DNA of 64,000 nucleotides from Sipunculus nudus (taxonomy: Eukaryota > Annelida > Sipuncula > Golfingiida > Sipunculidae), in assembly GCA_026874595.1 (NCBI GenBank), contig CM049311.1, forward strand, positions 7,167,676-7,231,675, read 5' to 3'. The translations under genes and the position numbers were made by a program. The notes beneath the pieces were generated by a model. That model had not been told where the DNA came from, made no database searches, and saw only the letters and a list, made by a program, of their open reading frames with translations. Positions within the stretch are counted from its first letter, which is position 1; the number at the start of each line of letters is the position of its first letter. Positions 1 to 12,900 of this stretch are shown here, one piece after another.

Positions 1-895
1 GCTTGACAAGACACGCGAACATTAGAAATTCTGGGCAGGCGAGTTTCTAACCGTACTTTGCGGATTAACTTAGGGGTGAAACGCCGTAAATATTGATCAG
101 GTCGGCCGTTGGCGCACCTTCTAAACTTCGATAAATCCTAAAAATATCTGCTTTTCATATTCACTGCATGTTTATGAATAATATAAATGCATTATTGTTA
201 GACTATGTAGGCTCAACAAAGTCACGTCCAAGTCGAGCACTGGACGGTCGCTTGCAACTTTATTCTGATCACTAGAACATTGATCTTTGTCAGAACAGCT
301 GCAACACCTCCATGTGTATGGACCAACCCTGAGGCAATGCATTCAAGACATCAATGGTGTGACCATTAAACCTGTGTATTATGTTATCCCGCGTATAGTT
401 TTTTCAGGGAGGCAGATACCAGAGGATTTCCCCATATCTTTCTAAGGGATATGTACATGGATTTTTTTTAATCTGTATAAATTTTCATGTAACTACGTTT
501 GTTTAAGGGTTGCATAATTTAAATTATGAGGTACACGTGCGAAAATAGTGCGTCCATTCAGACACGCCTGCCTATAAACAAAGGGACACGGCCAATAAAA
601 TTGCGGCTTGCCGCAATGCTGCACTCTAGGAGCAACACTGTAAGTGTGGCTCTTTTACTTGTGTGTGGGCTTTTTTTATTAACAGCTTTCCAGCAGAATC
701 TGCAAAATCTCACTCACAGTTCTAATCATGATTTTTCTGTGCACTTGTGAGCTTTACTGCTTTTAAACAGGATATATAAACTAATCAGAAAGGTGCTAGA
801 ACTGGCAAATATCTGTTAGTTAAGCAGTTGGATAAAATCAAGTTGAATCATATATGAATGTGGTAACAAATCAGTTGTTATGATTTGATTGACAG
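1..895. other. Upstream intron sequence, no exon recognised
   Basis: AT-rich sequence ahead of the first exon I can support. I saw no open stretch with IP3R similarity and no promoter. The short open frame at 526-750 has low-complexity, non-family sequence and is not called. Confidence 0.5.
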
Positions 896-982
896 ATTAA
901 TGCTGAAATTGAGGCTCGGGATAATGAGGCTGAACAGAAGAGACTCAGGGGCAGAGTTCTAAGATATGGCCAGGAAATTCAG
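896..982 (+). CDS. ITPR: IP3R-like exon 1 (of window)
   Basis: Preceded by ...gacag and followed by gtattt. Encodes 29 residues ending RVLRYGQEIQ, matching the IP3R stretch just before the suppressor-domain LLHL(K)SNK motif. Frame is phase 0 at both ends. Confidence 0.85.
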
Positions 983-3900
983 GTATTTCATGTTTCATGC
1001 ATATAGCAATATTATGCAGCTTTGTTCACCAATTTTTAAGTTTTACTTAAAATATCTCAGAATGCACATCCAAAGATAAAGATTGAGGGAAACAATACGA
1101 AGCAGTCAAATCAGTAATTGTCCATTTGTCAAAATGAGATTAAAAAGGTCTTTTTTTTTTATCCCCTGAAATTTAATTAAATATATAAATTACAAATATT
1201 TGAATATGAATAGTAATTGAAAAAAGAGCTGCAAAAATTTATGTTGTAGTTTTGTGAACCATTCTCAGTGTCATTTTGCTCATAAATATTCATAAATAAT
1301 TAATGTCTTCATAATGTCAAAATATTTCATAGAAAAAATACAAGTCATTCATAAAAAAAAAATCATATTTGCAACACATATGGTCCTTTCATCCTTATAC
1401 CAGTTACACTTCTAACCTTGACATGATCTGTTTATATGGTTGAATGAATAAAAAGTAACTTTTTGTTGATTACATAATATTAATTTTGCCATTTAACTCT
1501 CCAGAACAATGCAAACTCTGGATGTCTCAAACTAAAATATCTTTACAAACAGTGATACCAGTGGCAGATTCTCAGGAAATGCTGTTTTATTGACTGATTG
1601 TTCAGTGCAGTCTGTTTGGTGCTATTTTATTATTTTTTTTTTGCAAAAAACATGCAGGATGCCTGTTAATGCATGTCAGTGAGTGCATGATTTATAACCC
1701 GTATTCTTGTATCTACACAGTTGCTGCACAAATTCAGTAACAAATTCATCCACACAAGCATGGGGCAGACCAGCACATGGGTGAAAAACAACTTAATGGT
1801 AAGTATAGTGTGTGTCTCTGATGGCTTTTAGGTATATTATTCTAAAATTTTCCACCTCAGAGGGAGCGGAGCATGACCTGCTGATATAGATTCTTGATTT
1901 ATGGTCTGGAGGTCATGTGTAAATCAAGCTGATGGCTAGAATAAAAATAACTTGCTTTTATGTCAGTATAACCTTGGATTTATCCTCTTTGTTCTATGTA
2001 TAAATAGAATACAAAAGAGCCAAACTATATGTGATAATAAATCACCTGTCATAGCATGAGGTTGATCATTCCCATGTGATAGATACTAGCATTTACGGGT
2101 CTTTGATCTAACTTTTCACACATATTTTTCTTTGCACTGGCTGATTGCCTGATGCTAAATATGAATGTCAAAAATATAGAGCTCTGACATCCAGACATTC
2201 ATTGATCCCGGTGGAACACTGCAGGTTAAATTAATGCTTTAACCTAAAGTGCCATTGTGTTAAATGTAAGTTTAATGTTATAAGCAGTGGTCACTTCTCC
2301 ACTGTTAATTGAGTTCACACCATAAATAGTGCATTCATGATACACAAACTGTTTAATTGGGAATAAATTTCAGAACACCAGAACTCTTAAGACATTTTGT
2401 AGCATTAAAATCCTTGTTGTTTGCTTGCCTAAACTATAATAGGGGTTAGCTATTATTGTATGAAATCAAAGAATTTACCATTAATTTCTGGTTAAATGCA
2501 TCAGACAAACATACTCCTGAAACAATTGCACATTGTTTAAATGTAATTCTTAGAAATTAGTTAGAAATGGTCCCTGTACATACACATTAGTTTGTACTGA
2601 TGTGTACATGTAACAGTGCAAATATTCTTAACTTGTGTATTGAAGCAATACCCTTTCAGATTTTCCTGTCTGAGAAGAACGCCAAGTCTGCTCAGTTTAA
2701 GATTCGGCCGAAGTACAAGGTCAAGTCTGAAGGGGACACTGTGAGTTGCTGAAACTTGACAATGGCAAATTTATTAATAATATAAATTAACTGTTTCACA
2801 GCTTGCAGTTAGTACTTTTTATACATGTCTAAAGTGCTGCGTTTTTTTTAATTGAACAGGTGAGAGCTGGAGACCAGATAGTGTTTGAGAGCATCAAGTC
2901 ACCAGGCCAGTTTATTGATCTCAGCCCTGCCTTCACCATCACAAGCAGTATCATAGGGTAGGTGACTTGAAACCAAAAATAAATATTATATTACATTTCT
3001 TATCACTTTCCAACAATGTTTCCTTTAGATGAAGCAATGTCTATGGAACTTTTTAATTTTACCTCATAATTTAATAAAGAATGAATGAACTTTCATGTGC
3101 AGTGCTGCCACACATTACTGTTTTAAAAGTAACATAATTTTTTTATACTTTTTTTAAATACTTTTTGCTCAGCTCACTGAAAGTCATTTGAGGTATAGGA
3201 ATGGCGATAATTTGTCTGTCAACCATCTGGCAGTCCAGTCATCTATTAGTAAGGCACAAATCTTAACCACCAACCCTAGAAAATTGTAACTGAACATCTA
3301 GGTAGATCAATAAAACATCTCCTTGGAAACCTGAAATTAGAATCACAAGTACCCCCAGGATAATTAAGAATTTGATACAAAACCCCCAATATCTTGATAA
3401 TTTATACATAGACTGCCATGAATCTTACCTTGAATATTGACCGTGACTAGTTTTGTCAGTTCCTGAAAACTGGTGGTGCCACCTGTATTTTTCCTATTTT
3501 TTTTTTATTTATTTTTTTTCTGTTTTTTGGGACCAAATGACAGCAGTTATGTGAGTTTCTCAGCTGTGGTTTCATCCAGTGTCCTAAAACCCAGTGTGTT
3601 TATTGATTATGAGTAGTTTCCTCAGTTCCTAAAGACTGGTGGTGCCACCTGTTTTTTTTCTATTTTTGGTGCTTTTTTTCTTTATTTTTAGACTGCCAAA
3701 TTATGTTGATACTATCAGTTTCACAACTGTGATTTCATCTGTATCCTGAAACCTTGTGTATATATTAGGGCCCTGCTTGAATTAGCCATTGCCCTATATT
3801 AATCACTCTGTCTGTCTGTCTGTTTGTCTTTCTGTATGTCTTTCAAATTTGTTTCCTGATGATATCTCCAGTTTGGATTGACATATGGATACAAACTTGG

Positions 3901-6900
3901 CTTACATATGGCCCACCTCTAATACAATAACTCTATTATCAGGGTCATGAGGTCAAGGTCAAGTTCACAGGACCAACTTCTTTAAAATAATTGTGGATGT
4001 ATTTTTAGCCAAAATTTTTATTCAAAACCTTCCATCTTCCAGATATTGCTTATCTGCCAATAGCAAAAGAAACAAAGGTCAAAGGTCACAAGGGAAGGGC
4101 ACATATTATACATGCACATATTAGTTTCCAGATAAAAACACCACTTTGGGTCTACAGGTAGGCTTCAAACTGATCACACTACCCATATTTTGAAATTTTT
4201 TTGTTCATTAAAATATCCTTATAGACAAATTCAACTGAGCATCCAGGCCTAGTTACACATTTTAGCTCAGCTGACTATAAGTCATCTGAGCTATAGTCGT
4301 GGTCCATTGTTCGTTGTCTGTCCGTCTGTCCATAAGACTGGCACGTTTCGAGCATAATTAGCATGAAATTCGGCATAATGTTAGATGTCCCCAAAATCTC
4401 CTACCATGCCGAAAATTGGGTCAGTAGGACTTTGATCCTTCGAGATATTTAGGAAAAACCTCAATTTTTTATTAAAAATCTATTTTCACACTTCAGGACT
4501 GCCTATAAATATCAAAACCACTCATCTGGTTTTTGTCATATTTACCATTAAATATTCCTCTATATAGTTCCTATGTAAATGCCAGAAATTAAGTCAGTAT
4601 TATATATTTTAAAAACGTTATGGGCCCAAACAAATGTACTTTGTAAAAAATCAGGAAAGATATTTGGTCACTTAAGAGAAAAAGTGTTAAACCTAGGGAC
4701 TTTTTTCAGTAATACAACTTTAATTAATCAAAATTTAATTTTATACCAAAAATTAGATCAAAATATGTTAAATTTTTTAGCAAACCTGTGAGCTTGTACG
4801 ATGGTGTGGCGTCGTCCAGCGTCCGTCGTCCGTCCGGCGTCCGGCGTCTGTACGTTAACCCATACTATCTTGAAAACAGCAAGAGTTAGCATCACCAAAT
4901 TTTATGCAAAAAATTAGTCATCTAAAAAACTCCATCGGATTTTGCTTATTTTTTGGCTAACTGCATTTTCTTAGATTTTATAGGGAAAAAGCTTAAAAAC
5001 CTTTAAAAATCTTCTTCTCTGAAACTGTCCAGCCAAATTGTCCAATATTTCACAGAAATGATCCCTAGAACAATTTCTCTCAAGTTTGTTCGAATGGTTC
5101 CAGTTCAGAGATTTTTGGTCGAGTTACAGGAGGTTGAACTTAGTCATCTGTCCAAAAAAACACTAAAATTAAAATCTCAGAAACGGCTAGAGATATAATC
5201 ACCAAATTTTATACCAATGTTTGTCACATATGTCATATCTGATTTTGAGGTATTGGTGGCGCCACCTACATTGATGTGTTTTTTACAAGCAAAAATGTAA
5301 TTTTAAACGCTTCTAGCTTATACACTGATTTATGATGAAACTGTTCAGCTGATTGGTTTAAACTTTACAAGAATTATTCTATGGTAGGGTTCTGCCAGTT
5401 TTATAAGAATAGATTGGGTAAATACAGTTTTAAAAAAGCATTGTAGCCAATTGAAAAAGGCTTTCTGTATTTGAGTACAGATTTGACTTCATGCAGCCAA
5501 GTCAAGAGGTCACTCAGTACAAACAGGTGGGGTCCAGACATCACCATGGCAACTGACCTGGCTCGGGGGGGGGGGGGGGGTGTCTAGACAATGTGGCTAG
5601 ACGTCTAGACACAGCGTCTAGACGTCTGGACAAAATGTTTAGATGCAGAATTCCCAGATTATTGGAACTATATCTTTCAACTGTTTGAAAAAACCTGGTT
5701 TGCATTTTAAGCGAATCGGGTTTATCATCAGGTCACATGTGAATTGCTGCGCCTTCATTTTTGGTTGACCTCTTACCTTTCCTTGCTGCCCAGTGTCCAT
5801 TTGTGCGTCTGTTTCCACACATAAATCCACATATCTCGGGAACCGTTTGACCGATCAGGCTAAAAATTTTGCACAAATGTAGCCCTTTGATAGCTTTATA
5901 ACATACACTAAAAATGGTGGCACCACCTTCAACCAATTTTGCACAGCGTCCATCTGTTCATCTGCCTTGGGATAATATTACTCATATCTCAGCAGTGGTT
6001 TGACAAATCCACCTGAAATTTTGCAGGTTTATACATCCTGGACAGCTTTCTCGATTTTATGACAGTTGGCGCCACCTACATTCACATTTACTCTGTAGAC
6101 ATCCAAGCTCATATCTCAGGAACCGTTTGACCGATTGGGCCAAAATTTTGCATGTGTATAGATCTTACATAGCTCTTTATCATAGGCAAATCTGGTGGTG
6201 CCACCTGCAACCACTTATGCACAGCATCCATCTGTTCATCTGCCTTTGGATAAAATCACTCATATCTCAGCAGTGGTTTGACTTATCCACCTAAAATTTT
6301 GCAGTTTTAAACATCCTGGACAGGTTTCTCGATTTTATTACAGGTGTCGCCACCTACATTCACATTTACTCTGTAGACATCCAAGCTAATATCTCGGGAA
6401 CCGTTTGACCGATTGGGCCAAAATTTTGCATGTGTATAGATCTTACATAGCTCTTTATCATAGGCAAAACTGGTGGTGCCTCCTGCAACCACTTATGCAC
6501 AGCGTCCATCTGTTCATCTGCCTTGGGATAAAATCACTCATATCTCAGCAGTGGTTTGACTTATCCACTTGAAATTTTGCAGGTATTTTACATCCTTGAC
6601 AGCTTTCTCGATTTTATGACAGGTGGCGCCACCTACATTCATGTTTACTCTGCAGACATCCAAGCTAATATCTCGGGAACTGTTTGACCAATTAGGCCAA
6701 AATTTTGCATGTGTATAGATCTTACATAGCTCTTTATCATAGGCAAATCTGGTGGTGCCACCTGCAACCACTTATGCACAGCATCCATCTGTTCATCTGC
6801 CTTTGGATAAAATCACTCATATCTCAGCAGTGGTTTGACTTATCCACCTAAAATTTTGCAGTTTTAAACATCCTGGACAGGTTTCTCGATTTTATTACAG

Positions 6901-9900
6901 GTGTCGCCACCTACATTCACATTTACTCTGTAGACATCCAAGCTAATATCTCGGGAACCGTTTGACCGATTGGGCCAAAATTTTGCATGTGTATAGATCT
7001 TACATAGCTCTTTATCATAGGCAAAACTGGTGGTGCCTCCTGCAACCACTTATGCACAGCGTCCATCTGTTCATCTGCCTTGGGATAAAATCACTCATAT
7101 CTCAGCAGTGGTTTGACTTATCCACTTGAAATTTTGCAGGTATTTTACATCCTTGACAGCTTTCTCGATTTTATGACAGGTGGCGCCACCTACATTCATG
7201 TTTACTCTGCAGACATCCAAGCTAATATCTCGGGAACCGTTTGACCAATTAGGCCAAAATTTTGCTTGTGTATAGATCTCACATAGCTCTTCATCATAGG
7301 CAAAACTGGTGGCGCCACCTGCAACCTCTTGTGCACAGCATCCATCTGTTCATCTGCCTTTGGATAATATCACTCATATCTCAGCAGTGGTTTGACTTAT
7401 CCACCTGAAATTTTGCAGGTTTATACATCCTGGACAGCTTTCTCGGTTTATGACAGGTGGCGCCACCTACATTCACGTTTACTCTGCAGACATCCAAGCT
7501 CATATCTCGGGAACCATTTGACTGATTGGGCAAAAAGTTTGCATGTGTTTAGATCTCACATAGCTCTTCATCATAGGCAAAACTGGTGGCGCCATCTGCA
7601 ACCACTTATGCACAGCGTCCATCTGTTCATCTGCCTTGGGATAAAATCGCTCATATCTCAGCAGTGGTTTGACTTATCCACCTGAAATTTTGCAGGTTTA
7701 TACATCATGGACAGCTTTCTCGATTTTATGACAGGTGGCGCCACCTACATTCACATTTACTCTGCAGACATCCTAGCTCATATCTCAGGAACCCTTTGAC
7801 CGATTAGGCCAAAATTTTGCATGTGTATAGATCTCACATAGCTCTTCATCATAGGCAAAACTGGTGGTGCCACCTGCAACCATTTATGCACAGCATCCAT
7901 CTGTTCATCTGCTTTAGGTTAAAATCACTCATATCTCAGCAGTGGTTTGACTTACCCACCTGAAATTTTGCAGGTATTTTACATCATTGACAGCTTTCTC
8001 GATTTTATGACAGGTGTCGCCACCTACATTCACATTTTCTCTGCAGACATCCAAGCTCATATCTTGGGAACCGTTTGACTGATTAGGCCAAAATTTTGCA
8101 TGTGTATAGATCTCACATAGCACTTCATTATAGGCAAAACTGGTGGCGCCACCTGCAACCACTTATGCACAGCATCCATCTGTTGATCTGCTTTGGGATA
8201 AAATCACTCATATCTCGGCAGTGGTTTGACTTATCCACCTGAAATTTTGCAGGTTTATACATCCTGGACAATTTTCTCGATTTTATGACAGGTGGCACCA
8301 CCTACATTCATGTTTAAGCTGCAGACATCCATGCTAATATGCAACACACCACGATCTATTCCCCTTGCCACTTAATCCATGCCTCACTTCACCCGTCCCA
8401 CTCTGATTTCTGCAGATACACATAGTGGCTTGTCGACTACCCATATTCTGGTTTTAAAATGTCCTAGTCCAAAACTTGCAGGTCAGAAACGTCCATTTTG
8501 TTGAAATCATAATGACTAAGGTAGATATGCAGGACTTAGGAGGATCAATATTAAATTTTAAAAATAAACCTCCATTCATACTCCTAAACTTTGCACAGGT
8601 TCGCATTAGGCCTGTAGGCCTTGTTTAAATATTAGCAAAAATATAAATTTGGTACCTTAAATTTTGCCCAAGTTTGACCATGGCATGGCAAGTGTTATTT
8701 TCAAATATTTATTATTTTGCGAATTTCAGAAATATATTTTAAGAAAAAACAAATTCATCCGTGTATATAATGTGATGTTGCTGGAGCAGATTAACTATAA
8801 ATGTTGATGCAATTTAGAATTGATAATCAACTTAAATTTTCAAATATAATTGATATATACTGTAAATATATAGTAACATTTATAAATTTCCCTTAAAAAA
8901 TATTGATGTATTAAAAAAAGGATCTAATGCAAACATTGGTTCAGTATTTTTCTGCCTCAATAGAATGGGAATTGAAGTGATTTGTTTTGTTTTTATGCCC
9001 CCGCCACAAAGTGGCCAGGGTATATAGTTTTACCCATGTCTGTCCTTCCGTCATTCCGTCATTCCGAAATCAAACAGTTGTACGGACTTTTCTTTGCAAT
9101 GCCTGCAGATATTGGCCTGATTTTCGGTGTGTGGGCAGATAATGACCAGTTACAGATCGAGTTCGTGTGTTGTTGCAGTTGACCTACTTTTGACCGTTTT
9201 AGGCTCCTAAACTTAGAAAATTTCATGAAAAATAGAAATTTTCATGACAAATACACATGTACAGACTTTTTTTAGCAGTGCCGGCAGATATTGGCCTGAT
9301 TTTTGGTGTGTTGGCAGATAATGACCAGTTACAGATCGAGTTCACGTTTCGTGGCAGTTGACCTACTTTTGACCATTTTACGGCTCCTAAACTTAGAAAA
9401 TTTCATGAAAAATAGAAATTTTCATGACAAATACACATGTACAGACTTTTTTTCGCAATGCCTGCAAATATTGGCCTGATTTTTGGTGTGTGGGCAGATA
9501 ATGACCAGTTACAGATCAAGTTCGCGTTTCATGGCAGTTGACCTACTTTTGACCGTTTTACGGCTCCTAAACTTAGAAAATTTCATGAAAAATAGAAATT
9601 TTCATGACAAATACACATGTACGGACTTTTTTTCGCAATGCCTGCAGATATTGGCCTGATTTTTGGTGTGTGGGCAGATATAGACCAGTTACAGATAAAG
9701 TGTGCGTTTTGTCCCAGTTGACCTACTTTTGACCACTTTACAGCTCCTGAACATAGAAAATTTCATGAAAAATATAAACTTTCATGACAAATACACATGT
9801 ACAGACTTTTTTTCGCAATGCCTGCAGATATTGGCCTGATTTTTGGTGTGTGGGCAGATAATGACCAGTTACAGATGGAGTTCGCGTTTCTTCCCAGTTG

Positions 9901-12900
9901 ACCTATTTTTGACTATTTTACAGCTCCTATTTTTGACCATATGACAGATCCTGAACATAGAAAATTTCATGAAAGACAGAAATTTTATGTAAAATGCACA
10001 TGTATGGACTTTTTTCACAATGCCTGCAGATAAGGGCCTGACTTTTGGTGTGTTGCTTGATAATGACCCGTTACAAATTGAGTTTGCATTTTGCCCTTGT
10101 TGACCTACTTTTGACCATACGACACCTCCTGAACTTAAAAAAATTTACAAAATTTAACAATTGTTCCTAATTTACCCCAAGCGGGGGCAGTCGTGTCGTT
10201 CTGACACATCTAGTTCTATCTCTCTGTCTTCATTACAAACTTATCAGAAATGATCAAATAGCTGTCAGAGGAACAACAAACAAAAGACCACCTCATGGTT
10301 TAGCCATTTATATACATGAACAGCTGAGTCCCCATGTAACTCTTCACCACTACCACACAACACCAGATTTTGAGTCATCTCTTCTCTATATTCACACTTA
10401 GACTCAGTCACTTCAGATTGTTTTCCTCTATAGGTCACCTGCATGTCCCATCAGTTACTTCTTCTTTGAACTCCAAGTTTTAGTTTCTCAAGTTGACCTC
10501 AACCTGCCTACAGTGATCATGGGCAATTTTAATATTGACATTTCTAATATAATATATTACACCAAGTTGACACAATTATGTCAACTCTTTAAATGTCAAC
10601 AACTAGTCAGAGAACCAACCAATGACCATGGAAATACCATAGAACTTGTCTTTACTAACTGTTTAATACTTCAGTTTCAACATTAGAAAACACATGGTTA
10701 GATCACAAGATATTTTTAGCAATAATCCCCCATTCTTCAATTCAGATCAAACATGGCAACTCCTGGCAATCTACCATTTCTTCTCTATACATACTTTTTT
10801 AGACATTCTGTTTCCTCTCCCATTCAGCAACAACTGCTTCCCAAAACATATCAAATTTCTACTTTTCCATAATTATTCTGATTTATTAAATGTATAGTTT
10901 TCTACTTGCAAATCTCCTCTTCCTTCCTGTGCAGTTTACAACATCTGGTCATTCCCAGTGCAATATTTTAGTACATTCTTGTACATATTTGAAATACTGA
11001 TACTTCTGTATTACTATTCCGCTCAAATACATAATTAATACAAAAGATTACATCTGTCAAAATGAAATCTTACAGACCTACATACAACAATGGTGATACA
11101 ATTATATCTGTCACGTTCAGCTGAGGGCCATGACCCATGGGTCCCTTGTTTTCTAAAATCATCATCTTTAGGTGGTGATTGTAGGCTCTTTAACTGAACC
11201 AGTTGAGTGCAGTAGACATGCTCTGTCAGTACAGTATATCATTATATTGTCCAATTTATTAGTGATGATTTTTTATCTGCGATTTTGCCAATGTTTTACA
11301 AAATCACTGGACATATGGAATACTGGAATAATATATATATATACACTTTTATACCTGAAGCTTGTTTAGAAGTATTGCATGCTGTAAAATTGTACAAATA
11401 TTGCGCTATTTCGCATTGTTTTGTACTTTTTTCATACTTTTTTTCAGACAGTTTTAATAATAAGTGCTAGTCTTGTAAAAAGTGCCCATACCCACAAATA
11501 TAAAGTTTGTCCACATGACAGTGTTTTATTGAATGTTAGACAACATTTGTGTTCAACCGCTGTTTATTTGTTAATTTTAATTCCATTTAGTATCTTTACA
11601 AAGAGGTTTTATCAATATGGTTTCATCCCCCCAGATAGAAAATGGCAAATTAAAGACTAGTTAAGATTCAGGCATTTGGGTAAACACTTATGTTGGGCCA
11701 GATTGCCCTGTGGGGCAAGTTGGAGGGCCTGGGGACATTTGCTTGCCCAACCATCATTTTCTTGAACTTTTTACTTGTCCCAGGAAAGTGATTAACCATT
11801 AATATTGAGCCTTGGCTTGGGTTGTAAGCTTCATGAATGAACAGCTTCAGAGAGACCAGACAGGAAAAGTATAAAGTTGGGTGAAACAGACCCTTGAGCT
11901 GATATCACACAGTAAACCTGCAGTAGTTTAACTTACAACTTTACCATCTGTATGTTTGGTACATATATTTCTAAGCCATCTTCATTTGACAGACATGAGG
12001 TAAACCTGGGCGTGCACAGACAAGGGTTTACTGTGGTTCATATGAGACACTGGTCTGTGGATGACACCTTGGTTAAAGTGAGTTTATTTCACTATTTAAT
12101 ATTTTTTTCCAAATCTCAGTAAAATATATGTATCAGACTACATTAGAATTGTATTTCAAATGTTTATTTGGATCATAATTTGAATTTAAATCTGTTTGGA
12201 GATATAAGCATTGGTTCCATCAAATATATATTATTTGTACTGTCTCACCATTTAATTGAAACACAAACACAGAGCAGTTAAGAATGGCAAACTTCTATTG
12301 CAAAAAAAGCCAGTGATTAGGGGAACAAGAGAAATTAGCTTTATAAAGCTACACTAGAAACAAATATGAGTTTCAGAAAGTTGAAATCAGCAGAAACATG
12401 ATATCTTTCCTGGTAAAAAATATAGTAACAGTTAAAGCCTATTGACTCATTCTAGAGCTTTAGTAGATGGGGTAAAATCAGCAACAAGTGTTCATTTGGA
12501 TGCATGACTCTTGGGCGTCTATCTCTGCTGCCATCTGTTGCCTATAATATAAACTAGTCCGTCTCTGGGAACCTTGGTCACTATATCTGTAGTATAATAT
12601 TGTGCTGACCTCTATTGATTGTAATAAATGATTATTTTATTAACTGTTTCATCCAGTATAAAGATTTAAACTGTTATTGAGTATATTTATGCAAATATAT
12701 GAAAAAAAAATGGCAGGAATCCGTATTCAGCATGTTTCTTGATGTTACTTTCTAATTAATTCTTCAACATACCTGAAACCAGAGGCAAACCATGCAAACA
12801 CTAACAGGTCAAGCTTAACCTTTTTAAATTTGGTTAATGGAAAAAATACATTGCTTCTGAGTATTCTTGACATTTTTTTCCTATGACAGGGTGGATCTGT

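Larger units (their letters stand above)
4779..8625 (+). mobile_element. Family B Helentron-like element, copy 1, nested in family A
   Basis: 5' end AGCAAACCTGTGAGC. 3' end: CACAGGTTCGC, then AGGCCTGTAGGCCT (8608-8621, self-complementary hairpin), then TTGTT. The 5' motif and the 3' subterminal motif are inverse repeats. Joining the flanks (6 T before, TAAATATT after) reproduces the uninterrupted family A site at about 48270-48290 (7 T, then AAATATT), so no target duplication is needed. The core is a roughly 278-bp tandem array. Confidence 0.65.
4264..11150 (+). mobile_element. Family A Helentron-like element, copy 1 (outer, carries nested B1 and C1)
   Basis: The 5' end AGCTCAGCTGACTATAAG follows oligo-T. 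The 3' end has TCAGCTGAG at 11117-11125, the hairpin GACCCATGGGTC at 11132-11143, and a final CTTGTT. The 5' GCTCAGCTGA is the inverse of the subterminal 3' motif, so the inverted repeats are asymmetric. The left arm (4264-4778) and the piece after 8625 align with the uninterrupted family A copy near 47713-48350, which shows that family B copy 1 landed inside it. A decayed endonuclease frame lies near its 3' end. The Helentron assignment is inference from end structure; no Rep/helicase was seen. Confidence 0.6.

Noticed and set aside
6307-8162. Several - strand open frames of 61-77 codons starting MVAGG(T/A)T
   Set aside because: They recur with the 278-bp monomer and differ only as the array does. 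No known domain; they are a by-product of the repeat.
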